A DNA stretch of 64,000 nucleotides from Oidiodendron maius Zn (GCA_000827325.1 KN832886.1:466925-530924); one strand, 5' to 3'; positions 32,369 to 44,346 are shown, numbered from the stretch's first letter. A program made the numbers and translations. The notes: generated by a model from the letters alone, not told the origin.

Positions 32369-34815
32369 ATGGCCACACCAGCCGATCCTCCTGTCGGCAT
32401 CACCAACGCAGGAGGAAAGGTTGCGATCCAGGCAGTCAACTACAATGCCCATGGAGAGACTGTCGTGAAGTAAGTTCTTCCAGGTTGATTATTTCTACTC
32501 ACAGCCCTGCTGACACGACTTACTCACTGATAGCGTTGGGCGCGACGAGGATCTACTCACCCGACTACCGTACGCTGCCGAAGCACCCTTCAACTCCTAC
32601 GCGAAGCAACACGAACCCACCTGCCTCCCCGACACCAATGTCGATCTCCTCCAAACGATATACAATTGGGCTGATGGACAAGATGAGCGGTGCATCTTCT
32701 GGCTGAACGGCCTTGCTGGCACGGGGAAGTCGACGATTGCTCGGACTGTCGCCCGCAAGTACTTCGATGAGTAGCGTCTCGGAGCCAGCTTCTTCTTCTC
32801 AAGAGGCGGCGGAGATGTCGGCCATGCTGGCAAGTTCTGCATGACTGTTGCGGTTCAGCTTACAGGACGCATTTCGACTCTCCGTCAGTATATGTATGAC
32901 ACCATTATAGAGCACGGCGATATTGCAAAGCTGTCACTCCATAACCAGTAGCAAGAGCTAGTCCTCAAACCGCTATCGAAGCTAAGCGAGGACTCCTGTC
33001 TGCCATTGTACATTTTTGTTATTGATGCACTCGATAAGTATAAGAACGATAACGATATTCGTACAATTCTATATCTCCTGTCTAAAGTTCACTCTCTGAA
33101 TGCAGTCCGGCTATAAATCCTTCTTACAAGCAGGCCTGAGATTCCGATCCGCTATAGGTTCTACTAGATCCCTAATACAGAACATCAAGTCTTTATTCTC
33201 TATAATATATCACCGTCAATTATAGACTATAACATTTATATCTTTCTGAAACACAGCTTTAAACATCTCTGACAAGTATAATCTCTGGATACCGGCTGAC
33301 CAGGCGAAGAGGTCATTATATATTAGGTCTAGATTGCAAGTGGACTGTTTATCTGGGCTGCAACTGTATATCGGTTCGTTTATAAAGGGTAACGATTTAC
33401 AGCGAAAAGACTTGTTACAATTCTTCAGAGTAGTAATAGCGCTCTAATAGGACCAGAGAAACACCTTGATAAGATTTATACTACTATCCTTAAACACTCA
33501 ATTCCGGAAGAGTTCACGAATAACGAGAGAGAAGAGGCTTCTTATATGTTAAGGTAGATCCTTGAGTGTATAGTCACCCTCTCCTCACCTCTTTCTGTAT
33601 ACTCTCTTGGCAAGCTGCTCTGAGTCATGGAAGGAGATATTAATCAGACTTTAGATAACCTACACTCTATCCTCGACGTTCTTAAGGATCAGACCCGACC
33701 CCTTTATCTCTACTATCTATCATTCCGTGACTTCCTCCTCGATCAAAAGAGATATACAGATTCAAATTTCTAGGTGGACAAGAGGCAAGTACATCAGGCG
33801 TTAGTAGAGAGCTGTATACGGCTTATATTGAACTCCCTTAAGCAAGACATCTGTAGGCCGGAAGCTCCTGGCGCGCTTGTTGCCGAAGTGGAGAACAATC
33901 GAGTAGATAGATGTCTCCCTCTAGAAGTTCAGTACGCTTGCCTCTACTGAGTCGAGCATCTCCAGAAGAGCGACGTTCAGCTTCACGACGACGACGACGA
34001 CGAAGTCCATGAATTTCTACAGACTCACTTTCTTCATTGGCTCGAGGCGCTCAGCTGGATGCGGAGGATGTCTGAAGGGATCCTCGCCATCAGAAGTCTA
34101 GATTCTATTGCGCTTGTGAGTCTGCTATGCTCCTAGCTCGTCTAGAGAATACCACTAACACTTAATGCCGACATCCAGCTGTCTTCAACTGTCCGCCTTC
34201 ATTCACGACATAAAGCGATTCACCCTCAACGGTCGGCCGGCGATCGAGCAGGCTCCCCTGCAAACATATAGTAGTGCACTCATTTTCGCACCTGACAAGA
34301 GCTTGGTGAAGAAACAGTTCGAAGATGAGATACTTAAGTGGATGAAAAGATTGGCCAAAGTCCAAGAAGACTAGAGTGCATCGCTCCAGACTCTCGAGGG
34401 CCACGGCGACGGGGTCACGTCGGTGGCATTCTCGCCGGACGGCGCGCTGCTGGCGTCGGGTTCGAGCGACAAGACGGTGCAGCTGTGGGACGCGGCCACG
34501 GGTGCCGCACTCAAGACGATCGCGCTTGCCTCCTTCGTCAACGTCCTCTTGTTCAGTTCGGATGAATCTTTCATAGAGACTAATCATGGGCTTCTGCACG
34601 TCGAAGGCCTGCAAGGTCGCGACGCGCTCGGCGTCGAGCCGCCGCCGGACGTACTCTGATCTCAACCTCACATCTTTGTAGACAGGAATTGGGTTCTGCG
34701 GCGCTCGCAAAAGCTTCTCTGGCTCCTTATCGGTTATCGCGGAAACTGCTCAGCCGTTAGAGGTGGCATTCTTGTGTTGGGGCACAACGACGGCTGACTC
34801 ACATTCATGGAGATT
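32369..34815 (+). pseudogene. NACHT-WD40 NLR (NWD/STAND protein), decayed
   Basis: Relic of a fungal NOD-like receptor. The ATG at 32369 opens a short N-terminal exon (to 32469), a 64-nt intron follows, then a frame reads TNVDLLQTIYNWADGQDERC and the P-loop GLAGTGKSTIARTVARKYF, ending at a TAG at 32772. The NACHT frame continues beyond as LGASFFFSRGGGDVGHAGKF, PLYIFVIDALDKYKND (Walker B) and ILLTSRPEIPIRYRF, and later HLDKIYTTILKHSIPEEF, with many stops. After an intron near 34120-34182 come LSSTVRLHSRHKAIHP or, in the family frame, LSAFIHDIKRFTLNGRPAIE, then one GC-rich WD40 unit ([20 protein letters not shown] and [12 protein letters not shown]), and a C-terminal cap with DRNWVLRRSQKLLWL. 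Only one WD repeat remains. Confidence 0.88.
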
Positions 34816-34904
34816 GGCCGGCATGGCTAGGATTACTTGGGGCCGCATCTACGTAAGCGTAGCTAGCATGTTGCAGTTTGATTATTAGTATTTTATTTTC
34901 CTAG

Positions 34905-35484
34905 AATCTCTATTGCATAGAGGGGTCCGAGGGAACAGATGCTTATATAGACAATGGTGGTGGATTCACGGATGATTCTGGAAAGTGAGAGGCGCTTAAC
35001 GTCTACGAGGGAAGGTGGTTAGCAACCACTTCATCTGATGTGGCGAAGCATGCCCCCCCCCTTTTTCGCTATACTGCTGCTTTTGGACGCGTCGTGGTTG
35101 TGATCCCTGCCCGTAGATTGCAGTTGTTGCGAGAACAATGACTGCAGTAGCGCAAGCACTATAGGAACGAGGTGGTAAGTCTCACGATTGCGTCTCTGCA
35201 CATTTATCTATACTGTAGGAGAATTTTGGGAAGATTAGCTAACTGCTCGATAGCTGAGGCCGGCCAGAGTGACCGGATTCAAACTGCGCTCACACTTGAA
35301 AGCTATATTACATGGTAAGCAGAAGCTACTCCCATTTGATATTGATATTAAAATGTAACTAGTGAGTCGCATTATTCATTCCGAGAATATCATTGCTCTG
35401 AGCTGAAAACTGACATTGTTATGAGGTAAGGTGTCGGCGAGTTCTCGGCACGTAGGGTTTCTCGCGTCATAGCGACGCACGTTA
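34905..35484 (-). repeat. Right copy of a long inverted duplication
   Basis: Reverse complement of the block at 28444-29035, about 80% similar by eye. It contains a CTTATATA box at 34942 matching the HET-gene TATA in the left copy, and GTAAGCAGAAG at about 35312 matching the lactamase first-intron donor. No HET or lactamase coding region follows on either side, so this is an orphan copy of the divergent promoter. Confidence 0.8.
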
Positions 35485-35801
35485 GAATAGGTTTTTTCAG
35501 GACGTATGTTATTGTTAATTTATTACCTTAATAGATATTGCAGCGTACCTAATTATAATATAGAATGGCACTGCACATGTCATAGGAAACACAGCATTCA
35601 TGAAAGCCAGCCTAACATCTTTGCACGCTAATTCCCAGGCATCAAATAATAAATTTTACTGTGTATATAAACCATCTACTGTTGCGCTACCCATAAGGGC
35701 TTCAGTCAGAGGCATCTAATATAATATAGTGGTTGTCCCCAGCGCAGGTGACTACAGCGTCCTCATGACTTGTCGAGCATCCAAGATTTGCAAATATGCA
35801 C
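35485..35801. other. Intergenic
   Basis: AT-rich. No gene seen. Confidence 0.4.
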
Positions 35802-37539
35802 CTAGAAAAGGTTCTTAGGATAGAATGAATTAAAACACAAAAGGGAAGGTTTACCTGCAACCCTCCATATCCGATTCTTCACTTTCAATGAAGCTCTAAG
35901 GGTTTCCAGTGACCGCAAATTCTCTTCACTTGGATTTTCGCGGTTGAGTCGAATATACACTGTAGCTGCTTTGTACGGAGAATGCAATACTAGTGGGGAA
36001 ACTTCTTTGAAAGATCCAGGCCCAGAATTGAGAAAGGTTTGTGAGCTGACCACGATACTTTTCGCTATTTGCCGTGCCATTTCTGAGTCATATGTGTCGC
36101 TCCTACTGGAAGTTGGTGCTAATTTTGACGTACCAGAAGTCGTGTAGAGCATTAACAACGCACTGCTTAAGTCAATTCACGTAAAATGAAGGATAGAGAA
36201 TCAATCAGTATACTTCCGGCAGATGTCTACGGGTGAGCAGCATGTGAACCCTCTTCTCTCGCCTTCTAGATCACAAAGTGTGATCGCAGCTTGGAGAGTA
36301 CGGCCGAGCTGCAGCGACTCTTCAACCTGCATAGACATGTTTGAAAATTGCTCGGACTTATGTCGAAAAACACAACAGAGAAGGTAAGTTGATAGAGCTA
36401 GTCGACCATACCTTCCCATATCTGCATCGCTAGTGGTTAATAAATTGATCGGATGGTTATTTGTTACTACCTGCATTGTTTATCGTTATTACATCAATAT
36501 GAAATTAGAGGGAAGAATTAGGTCACCAACACCATCATCCCATGCCGAATCATCTACTGGCAAGAGATGCTGTGACGTCGGATCTTTCGTTATCAAAGTT
36601 CGACTGGGCCAACCTAAACTCGCGACCCTAACAAAATTCAGTATAAGGTGGCTGTTGATATCTCCACCGAGGGGACATTATTCCAAACCTTTCTAAGATG
36701 ATTATTGCCCACCACACTCTTCTCCGTTCTTCTTCCTCCACCCAAGTAAATTGAGAAGTCGTACGAGCCGTCAGTTCTCTCTCAAGATCCAATGCGATCC
36801 CACGAGTTGCGCATGCTCCAATTGTAAGATTCGCTGATGGATATATCCCGTGGCCGAGTTCGTAAATAGCAACCAGCAAGTTTGCTTGCAAGACTTGAAG
36901 CGTAAAGATACCGGCCGCCTCAATTTCAACGATGAAATGTTTTGCCGAGAGATAGTCATGGGTTTGAGGATCACTGATCTTTTCGGAAGGCATCCACGTA
37001 AAGATCTTCATGCAAAAGCACAACAGCAAAATGTCGGTTTTTGGCGGCGCCAAAGGACTAAGGTGGCGCGTATAAAATAGCTGTTTCGAGATGATAGGCA
37101 TGAAGGGGTGGGTGTGATCGAAGAATCGCGACGCAATGTGGTGAATCTCCGAATCATTTCCAAGGAGTATGTTAAGTTGCAGAGAAAGTGGAAGAGAAGG
37201 ATTTGGAATCTCAACCAGACTCTGCTGAAAGACATCGCGGTCAAGAAAGTAAACACTCGGAAAGCGTGTTTTCTGAGAGAGAACACCTAGTTGGTTAACA
37301 TCTCGAGATATGTCGCTGGAGACCTGATCCCCATGATCTGCATATCGACAGGCCCGATTCTTGAAGCTGTGTAGTATGAGCCTAATACCCTTAGGCCTGG
37401 CTATGGAGCGATCCAAGTACCTTGCACAAAGGGAACATTGAGGGAGCCTCCTGTCACATTTCCTCTTCCTCGTTTTGCATATCTCGCAGGCGTGAAGTGC
37501 ATAACCGCCTGTTCCTTTAAATGTCGAGGCCCATTCCAT
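35802..37539 (-). CDS. Zn2Cys6 fungal transcription factor, five exons
   Basis: Nuclear regulator of 503 aa by my splice model: 37421-37539, 36689-37366, 36531-36627, 36214-36470 and 35802-36162, all in phase. The ATG at 37539 starts MEWASTFKGT. The first 54-nt intron lies inside the zinc cluster; after splicing, cysteines fall at 18, 21, 28, 35, 38 and 46. The middle region carries the Fungal_trans features: FFDHTHPFMPIISKQLF, ACATRGIALDLERE, EEEERRRVWWAIIILER, and VASLGWPSRTLITKDPTSQ with LPVDDSAWDDG across later junctions. The third intron donor (GTTGGT at 36530) is weak, so that junction is the least certain. Targets are unknown; the nearest genes are a dehydrogenase and the HET/NLR block. 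Confidence 0.8.
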
Positions 37540-38190
37540 TTTCCCCCGGATCCAATGGAATCGAACACGTATAACTGGCAATCCGACAATTGCTGAGGAC
37601 TAAAAATGATGCTTACGGGGTGGACAGCAGTGAAAATTTGGACTGGGACGGAAACTCCACCTTGCGGTTTCCTGCATGCCGTTCCTATTAATACATCTAA
37701 ATGATATAGCCAATAACGGCGTATTTTTATGGCTTAAATTCCGTCTGGTAGCTGCGGCGGATGAGCGGAAAATCCGTCAACGCCACTTGAAGCATGATTA
37801 GTGATCACTATTTTGGGATCACGTTATCACTTTGTCTTTGCTGAAAGGAACCGTGTAAGACTAGTTGACATGCGTACTCCTCATACTAAGAAGCATGTCA
37901 GCAGCTAGGAGGCGGGTGGGTGGTGGGTGGAGGGCGGGATTCCCGCTTGACTTCCCTGAAACTTACCATAGCTCTACAGAGTCAATGGTGAGGTGTCACA
38001 AGCTTCCAAGGGTAAACACCAGAAGTCTTCTACATGTCAAGACAGACGTCCTCTTTAAGAACTATATAGATATGCCGCCTCGGTCGATTTCTTAGAATCG
38101 TCAATCATTTATCCTTTCACCTAGGCAGCATCAACGTCAGATAACACATCTCAATCACATCAATTTTAGCACCTTCTATATCTCAACAAC
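37540..38190. other. Intergenic between divergent genes
   Basis: Spacer between the regulator and the dehydrogenase. It holds a TGATTAGTGATCACTATTTTGG-type palindromic stretch (GTGATCAC near 37800), a possible dyad, but nothing specific. Confidence 0.4.
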
Positions 38191-39105
38191 ATGGCCTCAG
38201 TACAATCTGTCTTGGTATTTGGAGCCAGTCGTGGTATTGGACTTGGACTTGTTCAACAAGCTGTGGGTATGAAATCATGTCCACGAGAAATGGGGGGCTC
38301 ACAGTATCCTGCAGCTTGTAACTCACCAAACAGCAACTATATTTGCAACGGCCAGAGACCCCACTAGAGCAGTATCCTTGGTTACACTCTCAGAGAAGAG
38401 CAACGGTCGGGTGAAAATTATAGTCGCCGATGCCGTCGACCCCAAGTCAATTGAGCATGTAGCTGAGGATATTAAGAAAACTAATAGCGCTCTGGATCTC
38501 GTAATCTACAATTCCGGAGTATCGAACGGTTTCGGCAATCTGCTCGACGTAGGAATTCAAGGTCTCAAGGACAACTTTGATGTCAACGTCTTCGGTGCAT
38601 ACTACGCGGCGGTCGCATTCGTCCCCTTACTTTTGAAATCTACCTACACAAAGAAGTCTCTTGTTCTCTTATCGTCAACATTTGGTTCTCTGGCTTTAAG
38701 CACCCAGATTCTGGCTGCCCACGAGAAGATTCAGGGCGCTACTGGTTATGATGCTACGGCTCTATATAATATTTCTAAAGTAAGGTACCCGTGATTTGGA
38801 GCACCACATAGCAATTACTAAGACATACAGACTGCCCTAAACCAACTTGGGGTTCAATTAGATCATGTCCTGCGCCCACAAGGTGTGTTGGTATTGCTAG
38901 TTCATCCCGGTATAGTGTCGACAGACATGAATCCTTTCGGGGGGATCTCACCAGAGGAAAGTGCCAGTGGCATGTAAGTCAATAAAAATCGATACTCGAG
39001 GAATATTATATCTTACTGCCGATTAGCCTCAAAGTCGTCGAGTCCTTTCCTTCCGCGCCAGGCAAAAATTTCGTCGGATATGACGGTCAAGTGCTGCCGT
39101 GGTGA
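38191..39105 (+). CDS. Short-chain dehydrogenase/reductase (C-factor-like)
   Basis: NAD(P)-dependent oxidoreductase of 247 aa. Exons 38191-38266, 38334-38779, 38831-38973 and 39027-39105, all in phase. Seen: the Rossmann motif GASRGIGLG (residues 11-19), FATARDP, VADAVDPKSIEHVAEDI, an NSG in place of the usual NAG (IYNSGVSN), the catalytic YNISK (Tyr170 and Lys174) ending exon 2, and VHPGIVSTDMNPFGG. The last exon reads VVESFPSAPGKNFVGYDGQV and ends LPW. The layout resembles small fungal CsgA/C-factor-like SDRs. The substrate is unknown. Confidence 0.85.
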
Positions 39106-40060
39106 ACAATAACCTTGTGTATCACAAGTTTCAAGAGGGGAGTGGCCGCCAAAGGGTCTCGAGGTGCTACTTGATGAAATAATATCAAAATATATGAAAT
39201 AAGATCGTGTAGCGTGTTGGAAAAGATAGTTGCGCAGATATGTGTTGCGTACTTAGAGCGCGTCTTATACGCATTGGCATAATCAAGCCAAATGTCTTCA
39301 CCAAACGCTACTCAATCGAATTGAAATGAGGACCGAGTTACAACACCCATTCAGCTCCTCTGTACGCATCATCGTTTTGGTAGCATTGAGCAGGTGCAGC
39401 TGGCCCGCACTAAGCCTCGCACGGAGACCCGTCTTTGTTGGGGTACTCTACCTTAGTATTACATTATGCTAATATAGTAATTATATATCTGTTCAGAGTG
39501 TGACGTAGGAGAGCGATAAGATGTGGAATCATAATATTTATTGTATAGTATTAATTAAAGTACTAGACCGTAATCATTTATAGATAACATCTATTGGACT
39601 ACTATTGATTCCCTAGATTAAGTAAGTTTATAGTTTAATTGCTGAAGATTTTAGCACGCCTTAGTCCCTTCAGTATTTCTTTTAGAGTATTAAATCTAGA
39701 ATATTGTTCGTGTTCATATTCATACAGGTTCTCTTACTTTAAAATTAGCCATCTTTATAGGCCTAGACTACTAGAGTAATGCGACCCTCATTTCAAGCCA
39801 AAAGAGTTTTGTTTAGTGGAGACAAATTGATTTGAATTAGTTGTGTCGATGAGGAGTGCGCTAATCGCACAAGTTATGGTCTATTGTGTCATCAGGGAGT
39901 CTTGGTTAAGTCTGTCAATTGACCCGATGCACTGGACAGGGATCGCTTTCAATGAGAAATAATTTGCTTTTAATTACAGTGCAGGTTTTGTGAACGAGTT
40001 AGACCCAGAATCGCATTTGGTAGGGGGAGCAATAGCTTCCATCCACCCCCACTAAGCTTT
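39106..40060. other. Intergenic, partly TA-rich
   Basis: 39420-39800 is TA-rich with no reading frame. No gene supported. Confidence 0.4.
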
Positions 40061-41515
40061 TCAAGCTACTACAAAGCTTACCATAGATAAGGCAGGAATT
40101 GATGTTGTAAATGTTCCTTCTCTACTCATTTGGAATGGTGATAATTGTGTTAAGTTATGAGCGTTGTCGGTCAGATACGGTTGGACCCAAGATTTGCCGT
40201 CACTGCCTTTTAATTGCAGATCGATAGTGTATACAGTAGTAGCAGCGCTGATAACCTGAATAGCCACATTCCCATCTCGATTCAAGAAGGAACTGACCGT
40301 CAAGAGAGGGTCCGTGCTTGTAGCTTCTACACGACGAGCCCCCGGCCTTGCAAATTTGCTGAACTGAGCAAAAGCCCAGAATCGCTTGCTTGGAACAACG
40401 GTGTTACCAATCATGTTGATAAGAGCACTGTTGCTGGTAGAGTTTTCAGCACCCTCCCAGTAAAGAAAGGCGCTGACGTTGGCCGATACAAATGCGACCT
40501 GTATATTTCTTGCCCATGTGAGGCCTTCACCTGGGCCTCCATTCTCGTAAAAAGTATACGGCGTGTAATCCCCAGTTAAATCTGCCCACTCAGTCATCCA
40601 GGTCTTCAGATGTGTGCTAAGGGTGAAATTTGGCACTGATGAATAGCCATGTCCTGTAATGACACTCAAGTAGTTGACTGCTGGGTCCGGACCGGCCTGA
40701 AGTCCTGGCAGCATCGCCTCCTGCTCCTGCCATCCAACCCCATCACAGCAATTTATTTTCAGGTCTAGTCCGGAAGCTTTAATAGTTTTCGCTAGGACAC
40801 GAATAAATTCCGCTGCTTGGGTGCCATCGGATAGCATAGAGGCGTAGGTCACATCAAGTTGGGGTTCATTCAGGAACCCGATATTGGTGACTTTTACGCC
40901 GGATTCCTCGTAAAACCGTGCCCACTGAACAAGGTAATTGGCATAAGCCTGCATCCAGTTTCCCGTAGCGCAAGTGGCGTTGGAGACGCCACACAGATAT
41001 CCACCGTTGTTCTCATCGTTGTTGGTCTTCATGTATCCAGGAGCGGACCAGGCATTGCCGTAAAGTGTTTGAAGGCCCCGGCCATACGCTTGCTGCGCAA
41101 GTGGGAACTGACCGCTGTTGTTGTGGTTCCATATGTAGTGAGGCTGTGCACTTGGAGAACCCGGGCTGAATGGTTCAATTGAATCCATGAAATTGCTCGC
41201 GGAGCTGTTGCTAGAGCCAATTCCATTCCGAAGTATTGTGAAACCAGCCCCGCGCTCCTCACTAAACATGAGGTCTAGCACATAATTTGTGTTTTCGGGA
41301 GACAGACCGTCCTTTCCAAAGATATCATACGCACGTTGGAAGGCTTCAGAGCAACCAAAGCCATCCACTTCTTGATACTGAATGTTTGCATCGACGAGGA
41401 CAGACACGGTAGGTGGTGATGAGTGCCTTGGACTATGCTTTGGAGAGGCGAAAGCAAACGACTGGCGAACGACTGGTAGCAGCAGAACCGATAATATGGC
41501 AGTACGGAGAGGCAT
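40061..41515 (-). CDS. GH30 family glycosidase (xylanase-type, subfamily 7-like)
   Basis: Secreted retaining glycosidase of 484 aa, intronless, acting on xylan or related beta-linked polymers. Seen: a signal peptide (about 1-23), the family opening VDGFGCSEAFQRA (about 50-62), ILRNGIGSS (94-102), the acid/base Glu in FLNEPQ (Glu217), the nucleophile Glu in WMTEWADL (Glu309), and FLYWEG. A C-terminal beta-domain ends SMVSFVVA. The pattern FGCSEAFQRA and NEPQLDVTYASM is typical of fungal GH30_7 xylanases; beta-1,6-galactanase (GH30_5) is a less likely alternative. It is unlinked to, but in the same window as, the GH67 alpha-glucuronidase that acts on the same substrate class. Confidence 0.87.
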   Translation of the reverse strand: MPLRTAILSVLLLPVVRQSFAFASPKHSPRHSSPPTVSVLVDANIQYQEVDGFGCSEAFQRAYDIFGKDGLSPENTNYVLDLMFSEERGAGFTILRNGIGSSNSSASNFMDSIEPFSPGSPSAQPHYIWNHNNSGQFPLAQQAYGRGLQTLYGNAWSAPGYMKTNNDENNGGYLCGVSNATCATGNWMQAYANYLVQWARFYEESGVKVTNIGFLNEPQLDVTYASMLSDGTQAAEFIRVLAKTIKASGLDLKINCCDGVGWQEQEAMLPGLQAGPDPAVNYLSVITGHGYSSVPNFTLSTHLKTWMTEWADLTGDYTPYTFYENGGPGEGLTWARNIQVAFVSANVSAFLYWEGAENSTSNSALINMIGNTVVPSKRFWAFAQFSKFARPGARRVEATSTDPLLTVSSFLNRDGNVAIQVISAATTVYTIDLQLKGSDGKSWVQPYLTDNAHNLTQLSPFQMSREGTFTTSIPALSMVSFVVA

Positions 41516-42957
41516 TGTGGAATTTCAGGTCAGTGTAGTGATGAGCTCCCCACATCTGGGCTAAGACCCGACTACGAAACTGGCTTCAGCAAACAATTTA
41601 TGCCTTGTTCCTGAAAAGCAAGCAGCAATCCCAGGGGTGGACTAGAAAAGCTCTCGAATGCAGCTGTCAATAGTGCCTGTTCCTGACCGCCGGATAATGC
41701 TCTGATATTAGCCTGTTCTCCGGGCCCAGTCTCTGTGGGCCCGGAGCTCCCCTCTGAACTGTTCGCGTACAAACTATTTTCCGACCTCTCCCCCCAACTT
41801 TTATTTTACCAGGGCTCATGCGATGTTTGCTAGCATGTGTATTTGGGCTCAGGTAAGCCCCCCCCCCCAGGGATGCTCTAGCCGATTCCGTGACGCGTGC
41901 AATGCGGGGTTCCTCCCACTAACGAGCTTCCACAGCAGCTTGCTGAGAATCGTGGGGGTGTTTGCATTTAGCCAAGCCGGTGCCCGGAGCTAGCACATAT
42001 GTGTCAGAGGGAGACGGTCGGCTGCTGGGAAAATGTCATCCAAAAAGGGTTGGCAGGTTTTCCTGTGGTAGCTGGAAGAACTAGTAATAACCTGACAGCA
42101 TCTGTTGCTTCCATCCATCAAAATTATTGTTTCAGTAGCAGGCGCCATCCGAGCTCTACCATCATTCTGATTCAAGGTCAGCCCTCTCAAAGGAAGGCGG
42201 AGAAAGTTGTTATCAACCCTACCACCGGAGAGCATGTAGAGAACCCCTGTCTTCTCTGTAATCTAATAGAGCCGCCCAGGCCACTCCATAGACAACTATG
42301 CAGTGAGTGTAGAAATTACATAGTAAAATATATAGTTGTAAATCGTCTTAACTGTCTCCTATCCTGTAGGCGAAGGTGGTATGGCAATGCAAAACCACTC
42401 TACATCACACATGACCTGTATGAAGAAAAATATGATGAAAGTTGATAGGCACCCGAAACTATCCCTTCGTTATTAAACGATCTTTGCTTGTTCCAATATT
42501 TTCGGAATTTACTATGAAGATGACGTCCATGATAACGGGTTATATCCTAGGTGAAATGTAAGAGAATTAGTTATTAGACCCCACTAACTGGTTTTAAAGA
42601 ACCCACTCTTTGAACGGGTTCATAATATATGGCAACAGAGCACACCCTTAATGGAGAGCAAGAAGAAACGCAACCTATTGGCATGTGGGAGATAAGAGCA
42701 CGATACGGGGATTCTTACAAAGGTCAAGGGAGAATCCTATCACCTAGATACAAGGCTCTGTCATTACTATGGGATTAGGTAAGAACTTAGCTACACGCAC
42801 GATTAATTATATTAGCTGATTGCTAAATGCAGTTAAGGTTTAGGCGGGGTCAGCCATTGGTATCATTCGGGGGTTAGTATAGCCACTGCTACCCTCACGT
42901 ATAGGGATATAGTTGATACTGTGATGGCTACAATGGCTATCTGGATGTCCAATAAAC
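41516..42957. other. Intergenic with possible HET-like scrap
   Basis: A GC-poor spacer. A frame at 41999-42445 has an ATG and CxxC pairs (PCLLC, LCSEC) but no recognised domain, so I leave it out as a gene. Near 42750 a frame reads RYKALSLLWD, a weak match to the HET start YEALSYVWG. A C-run sits at about 41869. Confidence 0.3.
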
Positions 42958-43145
42958 TCAGGTAGAGCATATATATGGCTTAAAGCTGAAGATGTATCTT
43001 AGCATCGTTCGGGATTTCATTACTGGGTTGGTTCCGGTTTTGGGTAATATAGTGGACGCGTTATGCGAAGCCAATATTCGAAATGCAGTTATGCATGAAA
43101 AATATTTCCGCGAGGACGATAAAAAAACACATAGGAATTGATTGG
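42958..43145 (+). pseudogene. DUF4112 domain fragment
   Basis: The plus frame at about 42985-43141 reads LKMYLSIVRDFITGLVPVLG, then NIVDALCEANIRNAVMHEKY, then FREDD, and stops at a TGA. This matches the core of the fungal DUF4112 domain (I-x-x-D-F-x-x-G-L-x-P-x-x-G-D-x-x-D-A, then AN-x-RNA). The preceding half of the domain is only hinted at in another frame upstream (about 42845-42950), so this is a fragment. Confidence 0.6.
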
Positions 43146-44346
43146 GCTTCAACCCTACACTTGATTCTAGTTATCCGGCGAATATGGTTGCAGCCGAAGA
43201 AGGGGGTTAGGACCATACATCATGAGCTTAATAAATTTAGACAAAGTTATCTCTATTGATACGAGTCTTTTATAGAACACAATGGTTCACAACAATAGAT
43301 AGACAGCACTGACTGAACAATGGACGAATAATAATGAATGGACAAGAGATGGACAAAATACACCCGACTGCGCAAAGTGCTTCCTCGGCTGCCCTCTAAA
43401 GAACCAAGGTTTCAACCCTCAGTAATACGATCATGAAATGACAAATTAAATAAACTGTAGTAATAAGCTGTCTACTCCTCTAAACACACCTGTTTATTTC
43501 TCGATTGAATGTCTGGCGGCTATGATTTTTATAGTTACAAGTAAAGTCTCCTATTTAGGTATTTGGTGAGGTTTTGCTTAGGCCGGGTTTAATTTGTTTG
43601 TCCGTAGCCTGCAAGGCTACAAGCGCACCTATTACAGCTAGCCAACCAAGCAAGCCTGTTCGGATTTTCAGATCTTGCTACGAGTAATACTTTCTGCCGT
43701 ACAGTGCATCTGCTTAACTCCCGTGGCAGGTAGCTATGGGCCAGGCAGAAATTTTCCACCGTAATGTATCCGTATCCAGCTCTAGATCGCAGCGAATGGT
43801 ATGCACACACAATACTAGCTCTTGCCTGGACATCTTACCTTGGCTTACACCCATGTTTAGTCTGATGCCCGGCCCACAGGTCAGATTTTCCCATGTGGCC
43901 ACAGTATTCCTGCGTACTAGTATGCCATGATCTCTGGTTAAATGTAATATCTCGACAGGAAGCCGAGGGTGATATTAGCCTAAAGTTCAACTAGTGTCCC
44001 GGAAACCCGGCACTATGGTAAGCTCGCTACATGGCGAGAAAGTCTAGCAAGGCTTCGGCGCGGGCTTGGCAGGGTCCAAGGCGGGGTACACGACAAGCAA
44101 GGCGGTGCGCGGCAGGCTACGAGAGTGCTCCCTACCCGTCTCTGGGGCAAGGAGACGATATGCAGCTTGGGCTGGAGCGGGGATCGTATATCTAGATTAT
44201 CAACGCCCTCTTCCTCTTGGCGATCCTCTTCTGTCTTTTGCATCACATAGAGGGAGTTCCGTCTTCTGGGCAGCGTCTCTTCAGGCTTTTCCCTGACCTG
44301 ACTTGTGGTCTCATCTGTTCCCTCCTGCTCTTTTCCTCTCTTCACC
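43146..44346. other. Intergenic, 5' flank of transporter
   Basis: No gene. A compositional change occurs near 44000, where GC content rises toward the transporter. Confidence 0.4.

Noticed and set aside
34162-34710. Minus-strand frame of 182 codons
   Set aside because: Antisense to the WD40 and C-terminal part of the NLR relic, which explains its length.
41999-42445. ATG-starting frame of 148 codons with CxxC pairs
   Set aside because: The cysteine pairs are too few and irregular, and the surrounding frame looks random; not enough to call a gene.
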